A stretch of DNA of 64,000 nt, taken from NCBI GenBank assembly GCA_030272585.1, contig BSYQ01000005.1:3038001-3102000 (forward strand). The letters are read 5' to 3'. The position numbers and the translations under genes were made by a program. The notes beneath the pieces were generated by a model. That model ran no database searches. It saw only the letters and a program-made list of their open reading frames with translations, and was not told the origin of the DNA. Below, one piece after another: positions 25,205 through 35,535 of this stretch. This stretch comes from Bryopsis sp. KO-2023. Taxonomy: Eukaryota; Chlorophyta; Ulvophyceae; Bryopsidales; Bryopsidaceae. The first letter of the stretch is position 1. Every line of letters starts with the position of its first letter.

Positions 25205-25300
25205 TCACCACCCGCAGGTGTTTCTGGGGTGCAGGGATTCGAACCTGGGACCTAAGAGACTAGAGACAGACGCATTAACGCTTGGACCACTCGGAGCCAC
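25205..25300 (-). repeat. tRNA-derived (SINE-like) unit, left, inverted
   Basis: On the minus strand it has an A-box-like GTGGCTCCGAGTGGTCCAAG and a B-box-like GGTTCGAATCC about 45 bp later, the spacing of RNA polymerase III type 2 promoters, followed by AACACCTGCGGGTGGTGA. The arms do not fold convincingly as a working tRNA. Confidence 0.65.
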
Positions 25301-25385
25301 GGTCACTAGGTCATCCGTGTCATTATATACCTCAGTTTGTCGGACTGACAGATCACGTATATAATGCCACGGATGACCAACAAAC

Positions 25386-25482
25386 CGTGGCTCCGAGTGG
25401 TCCAAGCGTTAGTGAGTATGCTTCTAATCCGTTAGGTACCCGGTTCGAATCCTTCCACCTCAGAAACACCTGCGGGTGGTGA
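25386..25482 (+). repeat. tRNA-derived (SINE-like) unit, right
   Basis: Same A-box and B-box motifs as the minus-strand copy at 25205-25300, and the same GAAACACCTGCGGGTGGTGA end. The two units are head to head and the ~85-bp spacer is also partly palindromic (CATCCGTGTCATTATATAC against GTATATAATGCCACGGATG). Confidence 0.65.
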
Positions 25483-26945
25483 CTTGTCGGCATTTTCGCG
25501 AGACCGATCAATTCATCGATCAAATGATCAATACCGATCATGATCGGATGCAGGTCCGATCACGATCGGCCGATCACGATCACACCGATCAAGGTCAGCC
25601 GATGAAGTGCCGACAGGTCGCGGCGCTTGATCGTGATCGGGATCGTGATCGGAACAACCGATCAGATCGGTGATCGGCGAACCGATCACGATCACGATCA
25701 ACATGTGATCGGACGATCAAGAGCACGATCAACATTTGATCGGCCGATCACGATCACGATCACCGATCAGCCAAAAATGAAAAAAAAAAAAAAAAAAAAC
25801 GATCATTGCTAAAATCGGTTCTAGGACGCAGTTATGATGTCGGATTACTGCTGTGACCTAATATTACCTTAGTTTTGGAAGATCGATCAGATCCATAGTA
25901 TGGTGGAGCTTCCCTCCACGTCGACTCCGCATTCGGAGTTGGTACCCAATTCGCCTGCGCTCAACACATTCGCACGTTGCTTGCTGTCCATGGCGACACA
26001 AAAAACGATATTGACAAGAAACGACCGAACCTGTGCAGACTTCTGAAGTTGCGATCGCCAATGCATCAGCTATAGCTGTTGTCGCAGAGAGCACAAACTC
26101 GGAGCGGAAAGCCTCTGCTGTTCCGCTGCCTTCGACGCACGCCCTGGTGCTACCTTCTGCGGCGGCTTTCGCGAATCCCACCGCTATCGCAGTCAAGTCT
26201 CCCATACACACTGCGCCGGATTCGCCGCCGGCTGCGACTGCTACGGCTCGAGCGAATGCTTCTGCATAAGCAGTTGCGAAGGAATCTCCACGGGCCACGC
26301 TGAAACCGCATCCAAAGCCCTGACCATCACAGGAGACCTGCACGAGCAAAGCAGGGGGTCAATGCACGAAAAAGTTGGGAGAAAAAACTGACAGTCAACT
26401 TCATCCAGGCTACACCCACCTTTGCCAACGCTTCGAAATAAACAGACGCCACGGCAGTCGCGGCGGCCGTTGCTGCAGCTTGCGCCGATACGGGACTGCA
26501 CAGATCATTTGTCAAGATCTCCTTGACTTCGCTCTCCAGTTTGGATTCGGCAAATGCGAGAGACTACACAGAAAAAACCAATGAGTTCTTTGCGTTTTCT
26601 GGACAAGTTGGGAACAGCATGGAATGCTCACAAGACACGATGCCGACAGTGAGAAGAAGAACTCTTACATTGCAGCTCGCTCCCGCCCAGCCCTTGCACG
26701 AGCCCGACTTCACCACCAGGCTCACCGAACCGAACACTTGGCAAGAAGTGGTTGAAGTCTGATAGAGGCGTCGACCTGAGCGAAGACATGCAAATGTTAG
26801 GCGGCGCACCCTAACCAAAGAATAAAACGACAGCCTGCGCCCACATCGCACAGAAAAAGGGGCACTTGTGCTGCACACCTGCCAAAGCTTGTGGCGGCGC
26901 CACGAGTGCGAGGAAGGCCAACAGGATTGTAGCGTTCATCATCAT

Positions 26946-27346
26946 TGTGAGAAAGAGTCGAGACAACAAAGTCGGTTGAGAGTAAAAATAACGCACGCAC
27001 AGAGCACAGAGAAAACACGCCAGTCGTTGCTTTGCGATCCTCGGCGCAGAGCCGGTTTTTATGCTGTGCGCAGCAGGCCAGTTACAACTTTTCTTGTCCG
27101 ACGTGCATAACTTTCAACGTACTGCTGTGAAGTTTTTTCAAGCACGGAAAACGAAAATGCCTTGTACTTTTCAAAACACTACACCAGCAGTGGCTGAAAG
27201 TTATGCACGTCGGACAAGAAAAGTTGTAACCGGCTTGTTGCGCACAACAAAGCAAAGCAAAGCAACGACTGGTGTGTTTCCTCTGTGCTGTGTGCGTGCG
27301 TTCTTTTTACTCTCAACCGACTTTGTTGTCTCGACGCATTCTCACA
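26946..27346. promoter_or_regulatory. Shared divergent promoter region of the inverted gene pair
   Basis: 401 bp between the two start codons, containing the palindrome spacer (27117-27194). Its outer parts are mirror images, so both genes have the same proximal upstream sequence. No definite TATA element was seen. Confidence 0.5.
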
Positions 27347-28739
27347 ATGATGATGAACGCTACAATCCTGTTGGCCTTCCTCGCACTCGTGGCGCCGCCA
27401 CAAGCTTTGGCAGGTGTGGAGCACAACTGTTCTCTTTTTGCGCAACGTGGGCGGACGTTGTCGTTTTCATTCTTTGGTTGAGATGTGCCGCCTTATATTT
27501 GCATGTCTTCGGTCAGGTCGACGCCTCTATCAGACTTCAACCACTTCTTGCCAAGTGTTCGGTTCGGTGAGCCTGGTGGTGAAGTCGGGCTCGTGCAAGG
27601 GCTGGGCGGGAGCGAGCTGCAATGTAAGAGTTCTTCTTCTCACTGTCGGCATCGTGTCTTGTGAGCATTCCATGCTGTTCCCAACTTGTCCAGAAAACGC
27701 AAAGAACTCATTGGTTTTTTCTGTGTAGTCTCTCGCATTTGCCGAATCCAAACTGGAGAGCGAAGTCAAGGAGATCTTGACAAATGATCTGTGCAGTCCC
27801 GTATCGGCGCAAGCTGCAGCAACGGCCGCCGCGACTGCCGTGGCGTCTGTTTATTTCGAAGCGTTGGCGAAGGTGGGTGTAGCCTGGATGAAGTTGACTG
27901 TCAGTTTTTTCTCCCAACTTTTTCGTGCATTGACCCCCTGCTTTGCTCTTGCAGGTCTCTTGTGACGGCCAGGGCTTTGGATGCGGTTTCAGCGTGGCCC
28001 GTGGAGATTCATTTGCAACCGCGTATGCAGAAGCATTCGCTCGAGCCGTAGCAGTCGCAGCCGGCGGCGAATCCGGCGCAGTGTGTATGGGAGACTTGAC
28101 TGCGATAGCGGTGGGATTCGCGAAAGCCGCCGCAGAAGGTAGCACCAGGGCGTGCGTCGAAGGCAGCGGAACAGCAGAGGCTTTCCGCTCCGAGTTTGTG
28201 CTCTCTGCGACAACAGCTATAGCTGATGCATTGGCGATCGCAACTTCAGAAGTCTGCACAGGTTCGGTCGTTTCTTGTCAATATCGTTTTTTGTGTCGCC
28301 ATGGACAGCAAGCAACGTGCGAATGTGTTGAGCGCAGGCGAATTGGGTACCAACTCCGAATGCGGAGTCGACGTGGAGGGAAGCTCCACCGCCACCAACA
28401 TCAACCTTAATGAGGTGGGCGACCCAGCGCCAACGACGAGCGGCGACGGCACTGCTGATTCCGGCTCCTCCTCGACCACGGCCGGCTCCCAGCTCCCAGT
28501 CTGCACCACTGTGGCAGAGTACTCGTGCTGCTGGGATGCTCCAGGGTGAGAGGGCTCGCATTGTTGATTGTGGTGTCCGCTTGGATCTTTGTTTGTATTG
28601 GTGATAAGATGCGTTTGCTGTTCGTGTTTTGCCCAGATGCGCCAAGAACGGTCTGCGAAGCGGGTCTTCTTTCGACCCCAACCACAATCTGCTGATTTTC
28701 CCCTTGGGATCGTCGGTGCCACAGTGCTTCTGCTACTAG
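27347..28739 (+). CDS. Secreted Ala-rich, Cys-containing protein (right, intact copy)
   Basis: Six exons, 27347-27413, 27517-27623, 27729-27872, 27955-28261, 28338-28545 and 28637-28739, total 936 nt, giving 311 residues with all phases consistent. A clear signal peptide (hydrophobic residues 5-15, cleavage near PPQALA) starts the protein. Then comes a Cys-containing segment (SCQVFGS, SGSCKGWAGASC), a helical Ala-rich core of amphipathic repeats (AATAAATAVASVYFEALAK; AYAEAFARAVAVAAGG; TAIADALAIA) punctuated by Cys, a Ser/Thr/Gly linker, and a Cys-rich tail (CTTVAEYSCCWDAPGCAKNG ... PQCFCY). The start was chosen at the first of three consecutive ATGs. The exon 4/5 junction is the least certain. 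No family assigned: the Ala-rich helical core with disulfides suggests an extracellular structural or coat protein (silk-like or wall-like), which is inference. Confidence 0.8.
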
Positions 28740-29496
28740 TACCAGCACGTTCGTCTATTGAGCAACAACAAAAAGGAACACCAACCAGAGGATCACGTAT
28801 AATTTCGGGCGTACACGAGCATCGTTCACCTCTTTTGTGGAGGAGTGAACACTGGGGCAGAATCCACTTGAAAAGCGGTGGAAAGCCCTCTTTCTGTTTT
28901 ATTTGAGCCACGTCGTGGGTGGCATGAAAGCACTTGCATTTGGACCTGACCGGGGCGAGAGCTGTTTTCCTTTCGTACGTGGGAGGTGGTGGCGTGTGTG
29001 GAATCGTGTGTGGTATTTTCGAAAGGGACTTCGGCCGCCGCTGGTCCAGAAAGACTTAACATGCCTGTAAGGCATAGGCCAATGTAATCGATGCTAACTT
29101 GAGAATCTGCTGTTTCTTTTGCTGACTTTTACTACGGTCTACACATGACGATCTTGTCTCCGGCATGTCTTTTGTTTCCTCGGAAAGGTTTCGCGGTCCA
29201 CAATAATCTCACAAATCTGAAAAGAGGTGGCGAGCAAGAGACGAATTGTTTGGTCGCTGATATTTCTTGGTGGCGTTCTCAATTATGACCAAGTATTGAG
29301 GTTAATCCATAAACAGTAACGTCCCCAAGCGCCGAGCCAAAGTGTCTGTGTGAGTGGTTTAAGCTCCAGGTCTACGACTGGAACCATCCTCTCCAACCGT
29401 CACAGTTCAACTGACAAGTTGTCATGTCTCGAAAATAGGATTCTGGGATTTACTTGTTCACTTGTTATGGGTTAGAAGAACATTCTTACATCATAT

Positions 29497-29520
29497 CGGT
29501 GTGGCATATATGCCACACCG
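29497..29520. repeat. Perfect 24-bp palindrome
   Basis: CGGTGTGGCATA followed directly by its reverse complement. It could be a dimeric protein-binding site or a cruciform; no neighbouring gene explains it. Confidence 0.8.
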
Positions 29521-29572
29521 TTTCGAACCTTTGAAGAGACTTTGACAACAATTACACCAAAGTGTTTGTTTG

Positions 29573-29600
29573 TTTGTTTGTTTGTTTGTTTGTTTGTTTG
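29573..29600. repeat. (TTTG)n microsatellite
   Basis: About seven tandem TTTG units. Confidence 0.9.
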
Positions 29601-30268
29601 TCGAAGCTCAATCTGGAATCATGGACAATCCATTGTCGTTCTATCATCTCATTTTGTTTGCATATCGGAATTCAATCAATGAATGGGGTTCAACGAGGGG
29701 TGGGATGAGTGGCCTGGATATCAGATCAATACTGCACATTTATAGGAAACCAATAATTCTTGCTTTCCAACCCCTTCCCTTTCACCAACTGTGGAACAAT
29801 CCTCATTTCCCGTCATTCACATGTGAATCCAATGAAAAAAACTGATTGCATACTTGATTTACTTAAAAAAAATCCAGGCCACTAAAATGACACTTCAAGC
29901 AACAGCATAACTAAACCCAATTATCACCAGAATGAACGAGGACCCCTAAAAAATTGCTTGCTTCCAAAAATATTGTGCCAAGAATTCAGACATCTGTTGA
30001 GCTTGTTTAACCTGCAGCCATCAGCCACCTAGAACAAAAACAAAGAGGCGTGAGGAGCAGTCAAGGGGTGCAACCCAACCGTCACAACATTCCATGCAAA
30101 CTGATGCTTGGTATTATTGAGCATCAATAAAGAAGAAAGACAGAATAAGAAAACTAACTAAATCTATAATTTGTCAAAAGCAAATATTTATCAAATTATT
30201 CCGGAATTAATATTTTTCCATGAAAATCTAAAAGTAAGGTTGCAGTAGTTTTTCTTCCTACTGTTGTT

Positions 30269-31618
30269 TTATCTCAGGATTCGTTTTTTAAAAGGCTCGG
30301 ATGCTAGGAAAGACGATATTAGACAGATAGGGCCAACCTTACCAGTTATGTCTTTTATCCAGTCCAGATAAGGTGCAACTTGAATATGAAGTTCAGGCTT
30401 CGCACGATCACCACACGGATTCACTGAGGTGACAATGCCAGCCAAAGTTTCTCTACCATCGTTTTGGTTGATCAATGGACTTCCAGCATCCCCTACAACC
30501 AAGCCAAGAAAATCCAAATTCACACCTGTTTTTTGAGGCAAAAATCAACATGGATGCTGCTGACAAAAAGGAATGGAGGGAATGCTTGAGAAAGAGAATT
30601 ATACTGAATGTCGAAAAACACTCGATGTAAGGAAGTCTGCAAATAAAAAAGATTGTGATGGAAATCAATATGAAAGAAAGATTCAACACACCTGCACATG
30701 TCCCTTGTTCTCCTCCTTCGAAACACAATTGACCAGACCTCACCCTTTGCCTGAACATCTTTCGACACACAGCCAGGGGTAGAAAAGAGACCCTTATGTC
30801 TTGCAGTTTTGCCGGATTCGCAGATCTTCTGGAAATTCGTCCCCAGCCGATCAAAATCGCCGGCTCAGAAAATCCTAGCTTGGATTCCCTGGAGGGGGGA
30901 AGTTCTATCTCCTTGGAACCAGGGATTTCCTCACAGAGCTCCAAGATGGCTAAATCAGGGAAGTATTGCTCTCTGTATTTCGGATGGACCGTGGATTGCT
31001 TTGTGCAGACTACCTGTGAAAGTCAGAAAGTTCCCCTGTTGAGTAAAAGAAATTGATGCATGTTTTTAATTTCCGACAGAAAAACACACCCCGTCGCTTT
31101 TCAATCGAAATGGTTCGCAGAAAGTTTAAACGGATGTGCGAGGGCTATGGAATCGAATCGCTCCAACAAACGACCTCAGGTTCGTCATTTTCCGCCATTT
31201 CAAGCATAGCCCTGGTCACCACATCCGGCATGGAATCTCCGCCAACGCGATTCGGATCCACACAGGTCGCCGCCGTCAACACGTGCTTCTTTCCGATCAA
31301 AACGCCTCCACAAAAATGAGATCCGTCGTCTCTGGTCCTCAACGACACAGCATACGAGTACAAAACATCGCCCTCTTTGCCCGATGCGGAAGGAGCGGCA
31401 GGGGCGCCGCCAATAGTCCTGCTCGTCGGGAGAGACATGATGCGCAAATCCTCATCGAGCTCCCCCAATTCGTCGAGGGGGGTTATGCTCAGCACACCGA
31501 TATCATCCGCTCCGCCTGTTTTCCCGGCGGCGATGAGACACACGAAAAGCGCCACCCAACAGGCGGCGCTTTTTCCGCGCGCGAAGAGCAGAATTTTGAC
31601 AGAACAGGCATTGTTCAT
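30269..31618 (-). CDS. Trypsin-fold (S1) serine protease homologue, catalytically dead
   Basis: Three exons, 31618-31175, 31013-30692 and 30492-30269, give a secreted chymotrypsin-fold protein. A signal sequence (hydrophobic residues 21-31) is followed by a short pro-region and RTIGG at 67-71 in the place of the usual activation site. The family block around the catalytic His is present as HFCGG...VLTAATC, with Thr118 where the His should be. The Asp is kept (FPDLAILEL, Asp168). The nucleophile block reads CAGDAGSPL, with Ala258 where GDSGGP has Ser. Such proteins usually act as non-catalytic binders or cofactors, for example in innate immunity cascades of invertebrates. Splice phases agree. 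The last exon either reads to its stop at 30269 or uses a GTAAGG donor at 30342 to a missing terminal exon. Confidence 0.85.
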
Positions 31619-31728
31619 TCGCGTTCAGGGCTTCCAGAGAGGATTCGGGTCTCCAGCGGGACGGAAAGATTCAAACCCGTTCTGGTGTAGAACGGCCAGG
31701 ATTGTGACACCGTTAACGTGAGGTCACG

Positions 31729-31778
31729 GCTTGGCTTGGCTTGGCTTGGCTTGGCTTGGCTTGGCTTGGCTTGGCTTG
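31729..31778. repeat. (TTGGC)n microsatellite
   Basis: About ten tandem pentamers lying just upstream of the protease homologue. Confidence 0.9.
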
Positions 31779-32667
31779 CCTAGGCCAGCAGCTGCGACGA
31801 AAACACAGATGGATGGTCGATGGCAAGACACAGGTTGGTGGCGTTGTCGAAACGTCATCATAGGGTTGTGCGAACACCAACAACAGACCAATGATTACTA
31901 CACAGCAAAAGGGGGCCACAGCAAAAAGCCCACTGTGTCACTTGTTCAAAGAATCAAACCCAAAATCCAAAATCCTATATGATAGGTTCAATAGAAATTG
32001 CCTTTGTTTGTACATTAACAGTAACTGGAGTCAAAAATTATGATACAACTTTTTAAGGATTTTGTTATTGTTATAATTATTGCAACTCTGGTTAAAATAC
32101 ATGTTCACGCTAATCTTGGCAGTTGAAGGGTCGCCTCGGAGTTTTCAATCAGATTGGATGCTGACTGGTATTTGAAAAAAGCACCAAGAATACCCTGGAT
32201 ATTGAAAACTGCACAAGGACATTGAGGTTTAGACATGTGAAGATTGCTCCGCTCTACAAAGAATGAACTTGTTTCGAAATAAAATTGTTCTAAAAAACAA
32301 AAACAAAAAACAAAACAATTTTTGTGTCTCATCGATTGAAAACCATCAGATGCAATTCGTTTTGGTGATCAGTCCTTATATTATCATATCTAGCTTTTAA
32401 AAAAGACCTAAACCAGAAAAAAGCAATATGCCAGAAAGGAGAGTTCAAGGAATTCCATGAAAAAAAAGGAAATAATGGATCATATAAAACACACAAAAGA
32501 GGAACGAAAACATCCTTGGATCCAATACAAAGACTTACAATAAGTCATATACCCATGCAACACCCCTTGGTGTTGTATTATAACACTTCCATCAATGACT
32601 CCTTACAAAAAAATAGACTTCAGGAAAATAAGAAAAGGAGAAGAAAACCTCGCCCTGTATCTCAAGA

Positions 32668-32787
32668 AATTTCTCTGTTCTGTTCTTTTTTTGGGAACAG
32701 AACAGAACAAAAAAAGAAATTTCTCTGTTCTGTTCTTTTTTTGGGAACAGAACAGAACAAAAAAAGAAATTTCTCTGTTCTGTCCTC
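32668..32787. repeat. Tandem 50-bp repeat, each unit a potential hairpin
   Basis: The words TTCTCTGTTC recur at 32671, 32721 and 32771. Each full unit contains TTCTGTTC and later GAACAGAA, so transcripts of either strand could fold into stacked hairpins. It lies just downstream of the stop of the minus-strand gene at 32796, so it would be in that gene's 3' UTR. Confidence 0.85.
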
Positions 32788-32795
32788 TCTGTCTT

Positions 32796-35390
32796 TCAAC
32801 CCTCTTTTTTTCCTTTTTTTTCTCTTTTCGGTTTTTTCTTGCCGGCCTCTTTTTCTTTCTTGGCCTTTTTCGATTTTTTTTTCTTCTTCTTCTTGCTGAT
32901 TTGGCTGGATTTTTTATTTTCCATGCGAGGGATGCTGGTAGGCAAGAATTCACCATCGTCGCTGAAAACGTAAGGGTATCTTTGCTGCGAGTTCTCCCCT
33001 GAAATAGTACCTTCCACAAAGTGGCCCCCACTGTCATTGCCTTGTCTGGACCCCACCCCTCCTCGTCCTCTAAAGACAAAACGAACAAACACCATGAACT
33101 CCATCAAAAGCCGGATATTGTTTTCACGAAAAGATCAAAATTCCCCACAACTTTATCTCATTTTTCTGAAAGGGAGGCTCTGACTTCCTCCTTGGGCTTG
33201 TGCAAGTCCTCAATAAAACACTAAGAACCCCCACGCAACCCCCCCCCCCAAAAAAAAAATAAAAAAAAAAAAAATGAAAAAGCATAGAAAGGACCAAGTC
33301 GTATGAACACGTAAAAAAGAAATGAAAGAAGAAAATAGAATACTATTTTCGGCACAGTCTGATGTTACAACTCGCTTACCTGACGTGTTTGGAAGTGAGG
33401 AATGTTCGCAGTCGATCCTCATCGTCTCCGCTGGAACAGGAAGTGTGATCCAATTCATCTTTCCCAACGTCACCTCTCACTCTTTTTTCAGAATCTGCAT
33501 CAACAGTCAACACATGACCTGAAGCCCATCCTCCACAAACTGAGAGTTGCGAGTTTTTCCATCTATCCACGACGGCATTTTGTTTTTGCAAAAAGTGAAT
33601 TAAAAAAAGGAGAAGAATTGTGTTTTATTCCTGCATCCAGTCAGGATTGAATTCACCCCACTAAGATCCACAAAATGTTTTCTTGAGAAACAGGGCATTT
33701 GATTAAAAAAAAGAAGAAAGAGGATGCATGGAGCATCGACCCATCGCAACGAGAAAAATGCACCCTTCCGAATTAAGCAATCCATTACCCTGCGGGGCTG
33801 AAACATCTTTTTGAATTCTCAGGTGCAATTCCTGTTGGTGAGCCAGCGGATGGTGTCAAAAAATAAAAAAGGAAAGAAACGGTTTCTATGCCTCTCTCGA
33901 TCCCCCTCTTTTTACATTTATTTTTTTTCGGTTCCCAGACATACATTTGCATTCGAATGACAAAAAAAAGTTGCACACGAAATACATATGTGGACATTGG
34001 CTGCACCTTGGCCTCCCCGATCTTCTTCACAGAAACGATCCCCGCACTCAGTTTCCCGCTCCCTCTTGCTGAAATTTTTTCTTCTTTCAGTTGATTCGAC
34101 CCTCTCCCCACGATCCTCTCTTTCTTGTGCGGACTCTTTCCTTCTTTCCTCTCCTGCATCGCTGCCTAGGGTTGCCTGATTTTCGGAGGTGGAGGCTCTT
34201 TCCCATTTCCGTTGAAATTTCCTGCGATTTCCACCATCTTCATTGTCGAAGGGGCGGCCCCTTCTGCTTTCGTCTCTTTTGGAGTTTTTTCTGCTCTCTC
34301 TTTTTTCTCGCTCAAGCTGCTTCTGTCGTGTCTTCCACATTTCGTTCACTTCGCTCTGCTGATTTGCTGTGCAAAAACCATGCGAGGATTTTCTTGTTTG
34401 TTATTTGAGAAGAGGAGGCCCCAGTCCATGCGATAGTTTGCAATAAGTTTTTTTTTTCCAAGCGGAAACAACAAGACAGAAAGCTTGGAAAAGAGACAGA
34501 AAACAAAAAGCACAACTCATCCATTCAATCCAAAAGATTGCCCGACACACAAAATTTTCCTCCACCATCTCCCGAATTGAAGCAAAAAAAAAAGAAAAAA
34601 AATTCAAGGAGATCAAGAACTATGTACATATCGAACACGGGAAAATGTCCTGCATTGCTGTGAATGTGTTGAACGGATATATTCAAGTCGGTCAATTTTC
34701 AGTTTCAGTGAACTCACCAAATTCAACACTCCGCAGCGTGTTCTGAAGAAATCGTTCATTTGGAGGGGCCCTGTGAACAGGTCTCCTCAAAAACGCAGTC
34801 ACTCCTTCCACTGATTCGGTTTCGAAAGAGTGGGGGGGGCGAGCGAAGGAAAAAACCAATCAAACACTGAACAAGATCAGAAAAGTCAAAGGGAAAAAAA
34901 GAGAGAGAAACCCAAAAATGTGTTTAAAGTGGGAAGGTCGAATATCGACCCTGTGACCCAGAAAAGAATAACACAAAAAAAAACAATTGGATTCCCAGAA
35001 TTTGAAAACTATCATATGGAAAACTATCGAGATTCAACTTCTTTTTTTAGTTTGCATTTTTTGTTTTTCGACGTGTGGATGCCTTTTTGCCTGAAGCTGT
35101 TTTCCTTCGTTTCGTTTTTTTCCCAAGCCGTTGCATCTTTCCTGATTTCAGTTTACCCCTTCCCGGATAGAATGCCAGAAAAATGCATCAAGTGTTGTGT
35201 TGATGCCTTAGAATTAATTTTCCGGGGACATTTCCCCCCTCCAGATAGTTTGCATCAATTCACACATGGAATCCACACCTGCAGCTCTCTCTTCCAGCTG
35301 TTGAGCATCGTTCATGATGAGTCGGGCTACCCGCATTTCAGTTGCCAAATCCATTTCCTTCTTCGTCTTTTCGAACGCCTCCTGCGCCAT
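32796..35390 (-). CDS. Basic nuclear-type protein with NERFLQNTL motif, family uncertain
   Basis: Five exons, 35390-35279, 34810-34718, 34366-34007, 33518-33380 and 33069-32796, total 978 nt, 325 residues with every phase consistent. The start is the ATG at 35390, MAQEAFEKTKKEM. Residues about 38-75 hold RRPVHRAPPNERFLQNTL, followed by NEMW and a long Arg/Glu/Lys-rich helical segment. After an acidic stretch and a Gly-rich stretch the protein ends in a Lys-rich tail (about 20 lysines in 35 residues). The NxRFLxNT motif recalls the alternative POLR1D protein (isoform 2) of vertebrates, but this is a weak resemblance. The charge pattern suggests a nuclear or nucleolar RNA-associated protein (inference). 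It may share a promoter with the plus-strand ORF at 35536. Confidence 0.7.
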
Positions 35391-35535
35391 TTTTTCGGTT
35401 TGTTTCGTTTCGGGGGTGGACACGGAGGTTTGCGTGTCTCTCTCTATATATATTTATATTCTCACTCTCTCTGTCTCTTTCACTGTTTTTTTTTCTTCTT
35501 TTTTTCACTCTTTCTTTCGTTTCGAGAAGCGCATC
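35391..35535. promoter_or_regulatory. Possible short divergent promoter
   Basis: Only 145 bp separates the minus-strand start at 35390 from the plus-strand ATG at 35536. It contains TATATATATTTATA at about 35445-35458. It is a promoter for both only if the plus-strand ORF is real. Confidence 0.35.

Larger units (their letters stand above)
16655..25902. mobile_element. GATCGG-rich non-autonomous DNA transposon, hAT-like
   Basis: Terminal inverted repeats: the left end starts CATACTATGGATCCGATCA and the right end is its complement with one change. It is flanked by an 8-bp target duplication GTGGAGCT (16647-16654 and 25903-25910). The other palindrome arm carries the undivided site once (28383-28390, opposite strand), so the boundaries are certain. 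An 8-bp duplication is typical of hAT elements, but there is no transposase. Without the LTR element nested in it the transposon is only about 1 kb. Its body is packed with GATCGG/CCGATC motifs plus an inverted pair of tRNA-like units. A poly-A run occurs near 25778. Confidence 0.85.
16297..26945 (-). pseudogene. Left copy of the secreted Ala-rich/Cys protein gene, split by a transposon
   Basis: Mirror of the intact gene at 27347-28739. Exons 26945-26879, 26775-26669, 26563-26420 and 26337-26031 match the right copy in length (67, 107, 144 and 307 bp) and phase. Exon 5 starts at 25954 and is cut at 25903 by the DNA transposon 16655-25902; its remainder is 16654-16501, and exon 6 is 16399-16297. 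Signal peptide, Ala-rich core and Cys positions are preserved in the upstream exons. Differences from the right copy that I could see there are synonymous (for example in the codons for DSFATA and VSCDGQ). A transcript would have to cross more than 9 kb of inserted DNA inside an exon, so this copy is most likely dead, and recently so. Confidence 0.85.
16121..28915. repeat. Large inverted duplication (palindrome) with interrupted left arm
   Basis: The left arm is 16121-16654 plus 25903-27116 and the right arm is 27195-28915, each about 1.7 kb and reverse complementary. The 78-bp spacer is at 27117-27194. The left arm is split by the 9.2-kb insertion 16655-25902. Each arm holds one copy of the same six-exon gene, head to head. 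Exons are nearly identical, while the sequence around the centre and intron 1 has drifted. Confidence 0.95.
28740..30268. other. No gene recognised
   Basis: Ends of the palindrome arm, then unique sequence with only short frames. It holds the perfect palindrome at 29497 and a TTTG microsatellite. A small last exon of the protease homologue could lie here if its donor at 30342 is used. Confidence 0.5.
31619..32795. other. Intergenic, no gene recognised
   Basis: Contains a TTGGC microsatellite and, near its right end, the 50-bp tandem hairpin repeat. Small frames look random. Confidence 0.5.

Noticed and set aside
25205-25482. Functional tRNA genes
   Set aside because: A- and B-box motifs are present, but the acceptor and anticodon arms do not pair convincingly, and the symmetry and context indicate tRNA-derived repeats.
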